Below, in pieces: positions 1 through 10,525 of a stretch of DNA of 64,000 nt. The position numbers and the translations under genes were made by a program. The stretch is from Dryas octopetala (Eukaryota > Streptophyta > Magnoliopsida > Rosales > Rosaceae). Each line of letters starts with the position of its first letter. The first letter of the stretch is position 1. The stretch covers positions 1 to 64,000 of the forward strand of contig OY992835.1 in assembly GCA_963921425.1 (NCBI GenBank), given 5' to 3'. Below the pieces are notes generated by a model, which was not told where the DNA came from, made no database searches, and saw only the letters and a program-made list of their open reading frames with translations.

Positions 1-1522
1 ATCAAATCCAAGGGCTCTAAACCCTACCCAAATTACACAAATCATTTAAATGGGTCATCCACCCATTTAATTCCCAAAAACTCGAAACTACGTGTGGTTT
101 GATCCTACAATGGGTACGTAGGCAACTTAAAATACAGGTGCAACCGCAATCACAAATAAATTTCATTTCAATGGGTCGTTTACCTATTGGAAATCCAAAC
201 ACTTGCAAGATGATCCGTTGGTTTCATTGCAATTGGAATCAAAAGGGTATTCCCTTGAATCAAGGGACTGTAATTAAGAGATGTCCTCCATCTTCAATGG
301 GTCGTACCCAAAATAATAAAACCCTTCTTCCATAAATGAATTTGGGTGAAATTATGTTGGGTAATATTTATTATTTATTTACAAATTTTGTTCAACAATT
401 GGAGACACGCAAGTCGCTCAAGGTGTGCGACACCAATGAGACATACAAGACACTTTAGACACACAAAACGCTCGAGAACTACGAGTCGTGCAAGACCGGT
501 GAGAACCGCAAGTAGCTCGAGACGCACAAGACTCGAGAATCGATCTTGACAGGTGAAAATGATGGGTTGCAAATCTAGTTTTCTTTTTCTCTTTGTGGTT
601 AATTACTACATATCAAGATTGAAATATATGACTGCCTCGCAAGACTCGAATGAACAAGATGAATTGGCTGCAGCCATTTTTGGTCGATTGTGTTCATCTT
701 AAGTCTTTTTCTTTCAAAACCTAAGGGATATTTTTGTTTGAAAATGGCCGAAGAGCTACAAAATGTAAAAGTTTTTATGCCAAAACTATAAAAGTAAATC
801 TCTCATTAAAAATAATTATTTTATCAAATTACCTTATCTCTTTTAAGTCACTATATAAATTATTATAATTTGTAAATATACTACAACACGCCACGGTCTC
901 ACGTTAATAGATATGTGAGGCAGTGATTCAGAGAAACCTTAATGTAAGAAATGCCCCTTCTAACTCGGTTCCTTGACAATGTGGGTTGGAGGGGACAAAA
1001 GGAACATAATTAAGGGAAAGGGTAGAAAAAGATGTAACAGGTGTTGCGTCCAAGAAAAAGATCTAACCTTCTTTTCTTTCTTATCTCTCGATTCTTTTTT
1101 TTAAATATCGGAAAGCGTGTGAGGCCAAATTCCAAGAAGAGGAGGCTGGAATAGAAAGACAATAAGTCAAGGGCCAGGCTGAATATAGTGACTGAGGATT
1201 AGTCATCTCATATCCATGCCCACGGGCAGTGATAGAGAGAGGTAGTGTTGGCACTGTCCAATAAATGCTGAGGGCCTAATATTGGATTAATTAAATGGTA
1301 TGGGGATCTCACTGTGGGGTAGTCCACTGCGCAGGGGACCCCCCGAAATAAATCCTAAATATCACACCGTTTGTTTGCTTTTCACACCTTATTAGTTATT
1401 AGACATGTGTCATTCATAGTAATTATCGTTAATTATGATTAATTATTAAATAAAAAAATATTTTACTCATATTTTATCTTTAAATAAAATATTACAAAAA
1501 ACCCATCACCTTACCCAACTTA
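1..1522. other. Intergenic DNA, no gene recognised
   Basis: I see no convincing coding region. Short open stretches here have no recognisable motif. Positions about 400-545 contain loosely repeated GAGAC/CAAG-like words, and 1430-1500 is very AT-rich. Part of it could be decayed retrotransposon sequence, but nothing proves it. Confidence 0.5.
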
Positions 1523-1844
1523 GGGGGTGTCCCCAACTTAGATTTCATTGGATTTTAAAAGTCCAATGAAATCTAGGTGTCCCCAACTTAGATTTTAATG
1601 GATTCCAATGAAATTTAGGTGTTCCCAATTCAGATTTTAATGGATTCCAATGAAATCCAGGTGTCCTCAAAAAGTCATGGATTTCATTAAGTGAAGGATT
1701 TGGATGGATTTTAATAGATTTGAATGCATTTTTTACACATAACAAATTCCATGAGAATTTCACCAAATTCCTTTGAATTTTGATGAATTTTATGGATTTT
1801 AAAATCCATTAAACTCTTTTAAAATCTGAGTTGGGACACCCCTC
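1523..1844. mobile_element. PIF/Harbinger-like (Tourist-type) MITE
   Basis: A 322-bp element bounded by inverted termini. The left end reads GGGGGTGTCCCCAACTTAGA and the right end, on the other strand, reads GAGGGGTGTCCCAACTCAGA. A TTA trinucleotide flanks both sides (1520-1522 and 1845-1847), which is the usual target duplication of the PIF/Harbinger superfamily. The interior contains three degenerate copies of a unit of about 50 bp built on 'GGTGTCCCCAACTTAGATTT'. It has no coding capacity, so it would need a transposase from elsewhere. It lies just beyond the broken 3' end of the DUF2828 gene. Confidence 0.8.
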
Positions 1845-1976
1845 TTAATTTGCAGCAACCCGCACCGCCGAAGCGGCCTACCCACTCCCCCTAGCTCCCA
1901 GCTTTCCGACAACCCTCCCTCGTATTTCCGGCCACCACTCTTGCCTCCTCCTCCACCATAACAATCCAAAACTCCA

Positions 1977-3925
1977 TCAAGCAAGCAAATTCTTGGAGAA
2001 TCCAGTCAACAGAGCCACCCCTGGTTGTGTTTGAGGCACCGGCGCAGACCTCGAGTGCCTCAGATTCCAAAACACAATCTGTGGCACCGCATTCTCATAC
2101 CCCATCTCCCTAAACTTCCTCTGTATTGCCTCGTAATCAGTCTCCCAGCTATTCACCGAAGCTTGATCAAACTCCATGTCACTGAACACAAACACCCTCT
2201 TTATCATATTCTCTGGCTTCAATTGCCCATTCACCGCCACTTTAAGAATCAAATCAAACACCTTTTGAAAATTTGTTTTCATGCCCCGGCCCATTGCATT
2301 GTCCTCACAAAACTGCACTTGGACCAAAGAGAATCGCCTTGTATCAAGCGCAGCTGAGGATTCTGACTGAAAGTAATGACCTTTCCTTTCCATGGCTCAT
2401 CACTGAGTTCAGACACCAACAGCCCCAAAGCCACACACACGTCCATGGGGGTCCCGTCCATGCTTCCTGACACGTCACACACAGCCAAGCAGTTGTTCAT
2501 CTTCCCTTCCTTCAACAAGTCATCGACCATTCGCTTCCACTGAAGCTCAGCCACATCACTACCATCCCAGTTATCCAGAGAGGCTATGATCTCATGCGGA
2601 AGCAGAGCACCAGCAGCAATCGTGGACTTTCCGGCTTTCAAGAACTTGTCTTTGTAAAGCTTCATGGCCACAGAGGCCACTCGGTTGTACGGAATCAAAC
2701 CCCAGTGTTGGGCACCCATATAAACCTCAGGCAACTCCAAGGCCTTCCTCAACGGCACCAAAACCTCCTTCCTCAGCCGGTCTCGGACTCTGTACGCGTA
2801 ATGGGCCTCCTCGACACCCTCATACTCGGGGTACGATTCTCGCGGGAAAACCTTCCTGGCATTGCTTTCACAGAGCAGAGTGGCGCGATCGAATGACGAG
2901 TCGAGCGAAGGGCAGCACTTGGCCGCCAGGCTTATCTTCTTGTGCTGTTCATTAGAACACAAGCTCTCCATATCGGACTTGAAGCACTCCGCGAAAATAT
3001 CCGAAACACGCTCGTGCAGGAACTGGTAATCCGGGTCACCCGAGGACAACCCGAGCTTTGCCTTGTTCCTATTGATAATCCGAATCTCCTTCGGCTCCCT
3101 CCGGTTTACGGTCCTTGCATGTTTCTGGCCCATTCCTACTTTGAGTCCTAGTTTCAGTGTCCGTCCTCGGCGAATCGCGCTCCTCCTACGCAATCTTCCC
3201 ACGCTTAACCACTCGGTCTTTTGGTTCTTTCCTAGAATCCGGTACAGAATCTCGGGGAGGTCCTTGAAATACCCCAACTCGGCAAAGGAGGCGAGGTTGC
3301 AGGCGAGGGTTTTGGGGTGGTGCTGGTGGAGCCACAGCGCAGCAGTGTAGAAGCCTTCCTTGTCGGACTTGCCAGTGCCACGTACGTCCCGTAGGTTGCA
3401 GATGAGCTTGAGGGTGGTTAGGGCATCGTGGGCCCAGGCCTTGGGGAGCTGTTCGTTGATATAGTGGGCCGGGCTGTCTGGTACCACGTGGAAGAAGAAG
3501 TCGAGGCAGGTGGCTGAAGAGTTTTCGGTGAAGCCCATTGGGGGTCGACTAAATGGGTAAGCGGGTGCGGGTCGGGGTAGGACTGGTACTGGTAGGAGTG
3601 GGCGAATCTTTAGGTTTACAGGTGGTGGGGTATGGAAAGCTCTTTGGGGTATATTTAAGGGTGGTGGGTTGTAGTAAGGGAGCATTTGGGGTATGTTTAG
3701 GGGTGGTGGGTTGTGGTAAGGGATTTGGGGTATGTTTAGGGGTGGTGGGTTGTAGTATGTGTAGCTTTGGAGTGGGTTGTAGTAAGCGCTTTGGGTTGGG
3801 AGTGGGTTTAGAGTTGGTGGGGCTTTGTAAGCGCTTTGGGGTAGGGGTAGGGGTGGTGGGGGTAGGGGGAAAGCAGGTGCAGGTTGGGGTGGTGGAGCGG
3901 GGAGTTTGAGCTCTGGAGGAGCCAT
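1977..3925 (-). pseudogene. DUF2828 / vWA-domain protein gene, frameshifted and 3'-truncated
   Basis: Single-exon gene of the DUF2828 family, a group of plant proteins with a C-terminal von Willebrand A-like fold; their biochemical role is poorly known. The N-terminal 130 residues are extremely Pro-rich with repeated PPPLNIPQ-like units. The conserved body follows (GFTENSSATCLDFFFHVVPD, ALWLHQHHPKTLACNLASFA), then the MIDAS-type motif DVSGSMDG. The frame that starts here closes with a TGA at 2279-2281 inside the vWA domain. The next conserved block (NFQKVFDLILKVAVNGQLKP, RVFVFSDMEFDQA) continues in another frame to 1977, so a one-step frameshift lies in about 2281-2310. The end, GFSKNLLA-stop, is shorter than family members usually are. 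I chose the methionine of MAPPEL at 3925 rather than the upstream ATG at 3967, because that ATG overlaps a TATA-like box. A sequencing error at the shift cannot be excluded. Confidence 0.8.
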
Positions 3926-3965
3926 CTTTGCTGTGAGTGAGGTTTGAAGGGGAGTCATATGACTC

Positions 3966-3972
3966 ATTTATA
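3966..3972 (-). promoter_or_regulatory. TATA box of the DUF2828 gene
   Basis: TATAAAT on the minus strand, about 40 bp before the MAPPEL start codon. A start of transcription about 30 bp downstream would fall between the box and that ATG, which excludes the upstream ATG embedded in the box itself. This is an inference from spacing. Confidence 0.45.
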
Positions 3973-4689
3973 GGAGTTCGTTCCTTGTGCAGCAAGGATT
4001 TCTGTTTTTTTCTTTTTCTTTTTCGGAATTAATAATGGTTTTGTTACTTGGGCTTGGGCTTGAATCCAACTAATAGAATAGATTAATGTTTTATACAAAG
4101 ATAGTGAAAACTAGAAACATCGATCAGAACTTCAGATGAAAATAGGAAAGCTCAAGGTCCCAAAGAAGGAAAAAACCAAATGCAATAGAACAGAGGATTG
4201 ACAACCCACACAGAAATTCATCTACGGCGGGCTGTGGCAAGGGTAACGCTATAAAATTATAATAATAAAGACAATCGATCTTTTTTATAAGCATAATAAT
4301 AACAATTGTGGAGATTGAAGACGTTGTGGAGATTGACTTGTGCATCTTCTATGCTGTCAAGTTCCATGGGACTTTAATTGAAGATTTCAAGACAAATTAG
4401 TTATTAATTGCTTCACTGATTTATTGAGGCAGTACGTGAGAATAAGGTGTAACTACAATGCAACAGTTTGGCTCAAATAGCTGAGTATAGAACACATAAA
4501 ATTATTTGAGATCTGGAGATCAACATATATGTAGGTTCCACACTAGAATAAAATTCTGATAATATAGTGAGACATAAAATATATTCATATAAATAGAGAA
4601 GGAAGGAGTTACTAGCCTAAGCTCTAATCTAGTTAAGTTTGTTCAAAATAAAATTAAAAGTAATAGAGATGGAGGAAGCTAGGGAGCAC
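3973..4689. other. Spacer between DUF2828 and F-box genes
   Basis: AT-rich spacer of about 700 bp. It must hold the DUF2828 promoter and the 3' flank of the F-box gene. A 73-codon open stretch on the minus strand (4124-4345) has no recognisable motif and is not called a gene. Confidence 0.5.
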
Positions 4690-5952
4690 TTAGCACAGCC
4701 CATTAAATGATGGTGTAACCCAAACAGCAGGTGCCATGCGCTCACGCTTAGAATATTTATGAGAGTAAATTTGTGTAGTGGTTCCATCCTCTAAATTGAA
4801 AACTCGGGCCATTTGACATGGACCTGGTGGTACTTTGCGAAAATAATTGTCGATGTAATATATGGAATTTGGTTCACAGCCAAAAATACTCGAAGCCAAA
4901 ACAGACACCGAATAACTATGATCACTTACGAAAATCGCCTCATCTCCAATGTTTTTTATCTCAACATGTTTCACAATGGATCTGTCTGTTTGGTTGTCGA
5001 ACACCAACTTATAAACCTTGAAGTAGAAGCTATTAGTAGTCATCTGATATGGTTCAGTTGAAAATTTTCGAACATGCAATATATCTCCCTTGGTTGATTC
5101 CACAAGATATGCACGCATACAATTTTTATCCGTATAATCAGTTATACACTCTACCTTTGCTTTGTGCTTCTTATACGTATAATCAGTTGTACACTCTACC
5201 TTTGCTTTGTGCTTCCGTTCGCTGCTGTTTTTGGCATTCAACGACACAATTTTTCCCATCTCTCTTACAACTATGTAGGCTTGGTCTTTATAAAAAATAG
5301 CATCTAAAACACCTTCATATGAACAATAAACACCTTTATCTATTACACTAATCCGAGTCCAACTCTTTTGTCCTCCTCTAATGAAAGCAAATTCTTTACA
5401 TTCAGCGAAGAATGCTATGACCACATAATTGTCTGGATTCAAAGTGGGATCGGCAGATAAGATAACCTTGATGTCACATTCTAGACGATTGAGGCATTTC
5501 AGGAGAGGGAGACAAATGGCTACTTGTTTTTGGTAAGGATAGAGGAGAGTTATACTACATTGAACACATTTAAAATTTTCTACTTTGGCCAACCAACCAT
5601 GGCCACAGCTACAACAATACCTCGTGGTGATCAAGGTATCACTATAATGAGAGATTGGTAACTGAATGTCGTCGTAAGTTTTATTTTCAGCAATGCTGTG
5701 CAATAATCTTTTTTGCTTTTCCTTTCTTCCGCTAGTATTAGCTTGTTCTAATTTAGGAATCATGAGCATGGGAAGTAGCTGACGCCAACGTTGCGTTGAA
5801 TGGTTATAGTACTTTGCAAGGGAATGCCATTCCTTGCAAACAGCAGCAAATCGAACATGGTCAATGGGTTCCAACAATTTATCCAGGATAAGAAACACAA
5901 GAGGTAAAGACCATTGTGAAGTAACAGCCACCATCTTCTTACGGGAGGCCAT
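4690..5952 (-). CDS. F-box protein with DUF295 (KIB1-4-type beta-propeller) domain
   Basis: Intact 420-residue, single-exon gene. Residues about 14-55 form an F-box-like segment (LPLVFLILDKLLEPIDHVRF, AAVCKEWHSLAK) that would bind a SKP1-type adaptor of an SCF ubiquitin ligase. The rest matches the plant DUF295 layout: the HGWLAKV block near residue 118, NPDNYVVIAFF, ECKEFAFIRGGQKSWTRI and the closing region with SIYYIDNY and FNLEDGT. DUF295 F-box proteins form large, fast-evolving plant families and most have no known substrate. Two features are odd. There is a 15-residue tandem duplication (KHKAKVEC(T/I)TDYT), and two CxxC pairs about 12 residues apart (CCSC and CVQC) flank the HGWLAKV block. 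A TATA-like box lies about 45 bp upstream. The reading frame has no damage, so it may be functional. Confidence 0.85.
   Translation of the reverse strand: MASRKKMVAVTSQWSLPLVFLILDKLLEPIDHVRFAAVCKEWHSLAKYYNHSTQRWRQLLPMLMIPKLEQANTSGRKEKQKRLLHSIAENKTYDDIQLPISHYSDTLITTRYCCSCGHGWLAKVENFKCVQCSITLLYPYQKQVAICLPLLKCLNRLECDIKVILSADPTLNPDNYVVIAFFAECKEFAFIRGGQKSWTRISVIDKGVYCSYEGVLDAIFYKDQAYIVVREMGKIVSLNAKNSSERKHKAKVECTTDYTYKKHKAKVECITDYTDKNCMRAYLVESTKGDILHVRKFSTEPYQMTTNSFYFKVYKLVFDNQTDRSIVKHVEIKNIGDEAIFVSDHSYSVSVLASSIFGCEPNSIYYIDNYFRKVPPGPCQMARVFNLEDGTTTQIYSHKYSKRERMAPAVWVTPSFNGLC
5131..5220 (-). repeat. 45-bp tandem duplication inside the F-box gene
   Basis: Two adjacent 45-bp units (5131-5175 and 5176-5220) differ at only a few bases. 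Each encodes 15 residues, so the reading frame is kept. The near-identity points to a recent duplication. Confidence 0.9.
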
Positions 5953-5994
5953 TATGAAAGAACCGTATATGGTAATCCAAAGAGGAGGGGCCTT

Positions 5995-6004
5995 CTTATA
6001 TAAA
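5995..6004 (-). promoter_or_regulatory. TATA-like box of the F-box gene
   Basis: The minus-strand sequence TTTATATAAG lies about 43 bp before the start codon, leaving room for a very short 5' UTR. The call rests on spacing only. Confidence 0.45.
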
Positions 6005-6971
6005 CAATCTAGCTAAAACAAATCCTTTAGGAATTAGGAAATCATAATTCCAAAGGAAATCATAATCCCAAAGGAAAAAGAAAAAAGGAAATTATAATCC
6101 CAAAATAGACTCATTAACCAAGTACTCAGGGCCAGGCCTCAAGGAGAATACCATTAATTAAACTCATATATAGGTAGTTTTACCAGTGGTTAAACTCCTA
6201 AAATTAATTAAACTGCCGCTAAAAGTTCATCAGAAATTAGACATAGATTTGGAAACGGGAGCCTGATTTTGTATAAAAGATGTATCCTCTTCCGTTTCAT
6301 CTGAATTTACGAAAATATTCTCTAGTCTGATTCAAGTTTTTTTTTTTGAGAAGATATTCTCTAAAAAGAATATTATAATAACATTATCCTATAAAGATTA
6401 ATATACATAACAAAGTATACGAATACCCGAATACGTTATATTTGATTTTTTGGAATTTTTTTTTTTTGGTCTGAAACATATTTCATAAAACGAAACAAAA
6501 GAGCATTAAAAATAACTTAAATGCACATGATCTCTGAATCTACAAGTGAAGATTAAAAAAAAAAAAACACATAGTTGATCCGCACAGTACGTAGGATTTT
6601 TTGAAAAAAAATTTAAAAGTTCCAAACTATTTGAATAAAGAATTGGAATTCCACTAGGAGAAAGCAGGATTCAACTCTCTTTGTTTTTAATTTGGAAATT
6701 TTTTTTTTCTGATAATACTATTAAAACTGTCATTTAATCTCTGGCACTCCAAAGTCCAAACTCAATATTTTATAATTCTTTCTAAATTCACAATGTGGGT
6801 CATATACTATTAACCAATAAACAAACAAAATTATATGAATAAATTAAGGGTGCCAGACCCAACTTTTTAATCTTTAGCCCCTACAATTTAATCAATTATG
6901 AATTTACAATTTTGTCTTAATGTAAATTGACTATTAAGGATAAATATTTAATTTTAAAATTTTAAAAATAA
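6005..6971. other. AT-rich spacer, no gene recognised
   Basis: No coding region is visible. At 6030-6115 a short word close to CCAAAGGAAATCATAAT recurs about three times as a degenerate direct repeat. Long A and T runs occur throughout. Confidence 0.5.
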
Positions 6972-6980
6972 ATAACTTAA

Positions 6981-7531
6981 GAGGAAATTACAGATTTAGT
7001 TCAGTTATTTTATACCTAGTTCAATTTTGGTTCACAATTTTTTTTAAGTTATGTTTTGATCAATTAATTATTACATTTGTTCAATAAAGGTCCAGATTTG
7101 TTTTCTCAAATTTGGGATGTCTTTTACCCTATCAAATCTCACTCAAATTTAGCAAACATGTACTTATTTTAAAGCTATACATTTCTTTTTTACAACCATA
7201 TAAAGATTATTAATTCAAATTGGAGTTCTAAAACTCAAGATAATTGACCCCAAAGTAGGGTACCCGAAACTGCCAATTTTTCAAACTTCACCCAATCTCA
7301 ATTCTCTTAGATTCTAATACTTCAAATTTATTTTTATGACTAAGAAATGATGAAATATAACTTATACTTCAGTTATAATTGAAGAAAACACAACCCAAAG
7401 GATTTAAAATCACAATCTAAACCTTTATTGAACAAATGAAACAATTAGTAGATCAAAACAGAACTTAAAAAAAAATTGTGAACCAAAATTAAAATACGTA
7501 TAAAATAAGTGAACCAAATCTTAATTTCCTC
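6981..7531. mobile_element. Mutator-type (MULE) non-autonomous element carrying LTR-like DNA, copy 1
   Basis: 551-bp element with long inverted termini of about 125 bp, both beginning GAGGAAATTA. It is flanked by a perfect 9-bp duplication ATAACTTAA (6972-6980 and 7532-7540), the hallmark size for Mutator-like transposons. There is no transposase. The core (about 7130-7410) is not unique DNA. It aligns by eye, in the same order of blocks, with 27195-27480 and 50275-50570, which lie in the LTRs of the Tekay-like element. Shared blocks include CCTATCAAATC, TTTTAAAGCT, TTACAACCAT, CTCAAG and CTTCAA near the end. A second copy, with the core inverted, lies in intron 7 of the coiled-coil gene. Confidence 0.85.
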
Positions 7532-7675
7532 ATAACTTAAATATACCCAATACTTTCAGTATACCCAACATTTTCACTTATCTCTCCAACAAAGAACCAT
7601 TTTCCAGAATTACTAAAACAGATCAATTTTCATTTTTTATTTTTAGAAACTATTTATAAAAATAAGGCTAAAGCA

Positions 7676-8790
7676 GGGTGTTAAATTTCGAAGTTTTCGG
7701 CGAAATTTCGATTTTTGGGGGTGTCGAAATCGAAACCCATATTTGCTAAAATTTCGGGATGATTTCGTCGAAATTGTCGAAATTATCAAAATTTCGCCGA
7801 AATCGTCGAAATTTCGACGAAATTTTCGACGGTGGTTTTCGATCTGCTTTTGGAGCTAGGTTTTTGCAGAAAAATGGAGAGGTGGCAGGGGGGAGATCGA
7901 GGGAGAAAGAGGGGTGGCGGCAGGGCGGCGGCAAGGGGAGATCGAGGGGGAGAGAAAGGCAACGGCAGGGGGAAGATCGAGGGAGAGAGGCGACGGCAGG
8001 GGGCGACGGGGTGACGGGACGACGACAGAGGGGCGACGGGACGAGGGCAGGGGCGACGGGGAGATGGCGGGGGAGATGCAGAGAGAGAGTGAAGAAGAAA
8101 ACAGAGTTGCTGGAGCCTCGGGGGAAAGGAAAGGAAAGGGAAAGGAAGGAAAGAAAAAGAAGAAAAAAAAAAAAAGAAAAGAAAAGGAAGGAAAGAAAAA
8201 GAAGAAAAAAAAAAAGGAAAAAAAAAAAGAAAAAAGAGAAAAAAATTAAAAAGGTTTAGGGTTGATTGGGGTTTGGGGCCTTGGGGTTAATTGTGAAGAA
8301 AAAAAATAGTTTGGGGTTTCGTTTGTCCGTTTTGGAGTTTCGTTTAGTTGTTTTTAAACCCTAAACTAGTAAACTATAATATATTTTTATATAAAAAATA
8401 ATTTAAAGTACCATAAAGGGCTTAAACTCTAGTATCATATACCATATCCTAAATAATATAGAATATAGATTATAAAATATATAGGGTTTAGTGTATATAT
8501 TATAGAGTATAGACAATATACTAATTTTATTTATCAGTATTTGTCTCCAGCGTGCATTATATTTATCTTATATCACATGAAACCTACTATATAATTTGGT
8601 TTCTTCAATATTTTTTATCAATTTAGTAGATAATATGATAAATAAACATATGGTAAAGTTTCATTCAAATTTCCGTATTTTGATAACAATTTCCATCATT
8701 TCCATCAAATTTTTGTCGAAATTTAAAAATCTTCGAAATTTCCGTCGAAATTTCCATCGAAATTTCCTCGAAACCCGAAATTTTATTCCT
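7676..8790. repeat. Palindromic GAAATTTCG-rich repeat with purine-rich core
   Basis: Both ends are packed with overlapping CGAAATTTCG words, and the right end reads as a degenerate inverted copy of the left end. This suggests a fold-back transposable element. The core (7860-8110) is strongly G-rich and ends in an almost pure purine tract of about 150 bases (8110-8255). The long open frames in the core are composed of R, G, K and E from low-complexity sequence and are not taken as genes. No clear target duplication was found. Confidence 0.5.
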
Positions 8791-10100
8791 TGGACTAAAG
8801 GGACGGCCTCGTATTTTCAAATTTTCAAAGAACTTTTATTGGGCATGAGTACGTATTGACCTTATTGAAATGGGTTTGAGATTTGATAACTGGTCTTGAG
8901 TTGCGAACCCATTTTTATAGGGTTACAGACTGATCAACAAAGCTTCATCCACATATTGCCACTCATGTTGGGGCTAAAGATTAAAGAACCATATTCGGAA
9001 AACCCAGAAATCAAAGAACCATTTTCAATAAAAGGCATGTATAAAAACTCTCAAGCAGGAGCACCCAAACCCAATCCACACTAGACATCAATTTCCACAA
9101 AAAATCAAAGAATGAAAACGAATACCCACTAGACAGCCTCATATGTGCAAATGTAGAATTTTGGGTTCGGGAGGATGGGCTTTGGTTTGTGTTTGTTGCT
9201 GTGTGAACTCGTTGGTGTGTTTTTGTTGGGTATTTTTTTTTTTTTTTCCCCAATTGAATATGTGTTTGTTGGGTATTCAGTATACTAATTAGAATTGATG
9301 AGTGTTATGTTAAATTTTAATTGGGGTAGTTTAGGAAATCATGTTAGATATACTAATAAGTTTTAATATTTTTTAAAATAAAAATAAATGTAAAGGGAAT
9401 GTTGAGGCTAAAAATTAAAAAATTGGGTCCACAGCGGTGCATGACAATCAGAATAAGAATGGGTGCATCTAACTCGCTGAACCAAACCAGCAGTGACTAT
9501 AAAAGTATAAATGCAACTTCACATAACTCAAAGACCACTAGCCTTCCTACAAATAATGGTTGCCAAGTCCATGAAGAACCTAGGCAGTAGTAAGAACAAC
9601 AAACATAAAATATTTGCCACTAGAACATAAAACTTACAGCAGCAACCCTCTACTTATTTGTAGAAGAAAAAACCAAGAATAAATTTAAAATTTAACAAGA
9701 GAGAGAAACACTTGCTTATCAAATCAGACAACATTCTGAGGCATTCTTAGGATTGCTTAGCCTATGGATTTTTGCACTTCTCATACTCATACATTCTATC
9801 TTTTTGCCTTTTTTCTTCAACCAAGTATGTGAGATACCGCAATAATAACAAGAAATCACAATGCAAAATTATCCATCAAAAGAAGCAGGGCACATGCCAA
9901 CAAAAAAAGTTTCACATAAAGACTGACATCAGATCTTCTCATAAATAGGCAGGCACAATCTTCATGAATAAAAAAAAAAAAAACACACAGAGCCTAAAAT
10001 ATTGGTGGTAACATGACTAATAAATACCGCACTGGCCGGCATAAATGATGATGCTACTAGCCTTTTACCTAAAATTGAATACCAACCAACGAGAGGGACT
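8791..10100. other. AT-rich spacer, no gene recognised
   Basis: Only short unsupported open frames are present. Long T and A homopolymers occur (for example 9232-9248 and 9968-9982). No transposon ends or conserved motifs were recognised. Confidence 0.45.
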
Positions 10101-10223
10101 TACATGTCCTCTCTCTCTCTCTCTCTCTCTCTTATACTTCTTCTCTCTTTCTCTGTTTGTCATTACACAAGTCTGCCCTGTCCCTTTTCTCTCTTTGTCA
10201 TTACACAAGTCTGCCCTGTCCCT
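10101..10223. repeat. CT microsatellite followed by a 39-bp duplication
   Basis: A (CT)n run at about 10101-10131 is followed by two copies of a 39-bp unit containing GTCATTACACAAGTCTGCCC, at about 10155 and 10194. Confidence 0.8.
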
Positions 10224-10397
10224 GTAACAAGGGCATATAAGTTATTCTCCCAACAGGTCATTTAGATGAACTTGACCAAAGTACCTTACATGGAAACTAA
10301 TAAAAAGACTAAAATGGAACTCTATTTAAAAAATAGAGATAATTAAGCTTGAGTTCTTTGAAAAAATAGTTTTTAGATGAAAATGAGGGAGTGTTTT

Positions 10398-10520
10398 AAA
10401 ATTTATAAAAAAATTATTTTAACTCATAATAAAGTTATGAGTAATTTATAAAAAAATCTTTTTAATTCATAATAAAGTTATTTAAATTTATACGAAAATT
10501 CTTTTAATTCATAATAAAGT
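10398..10520. repeat. AT-rich minisatellite, about three copies of ~50 bp
   Basis: Three degenerate tandem units, each ending with TTAA(C/T)TCATAATAAAGT, can be seen. No coding role is suggested. Confidence 0.7.
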
Positions 10521-10525
10521 ATTTC

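Noticed and set aside
3549..3995. Open frames on both strands over the DUF2828 N-terminus
   Set aside because: They are alternate-frame readings of the Pro-rich repeat; only the frame with the conserved domain is meaningful.
7759..8259. 166-codon R/G/K/E-rich open frame
   Set aside because: It comes from purine-rich low-complexity DNA inside a repeat; no domain or start context.
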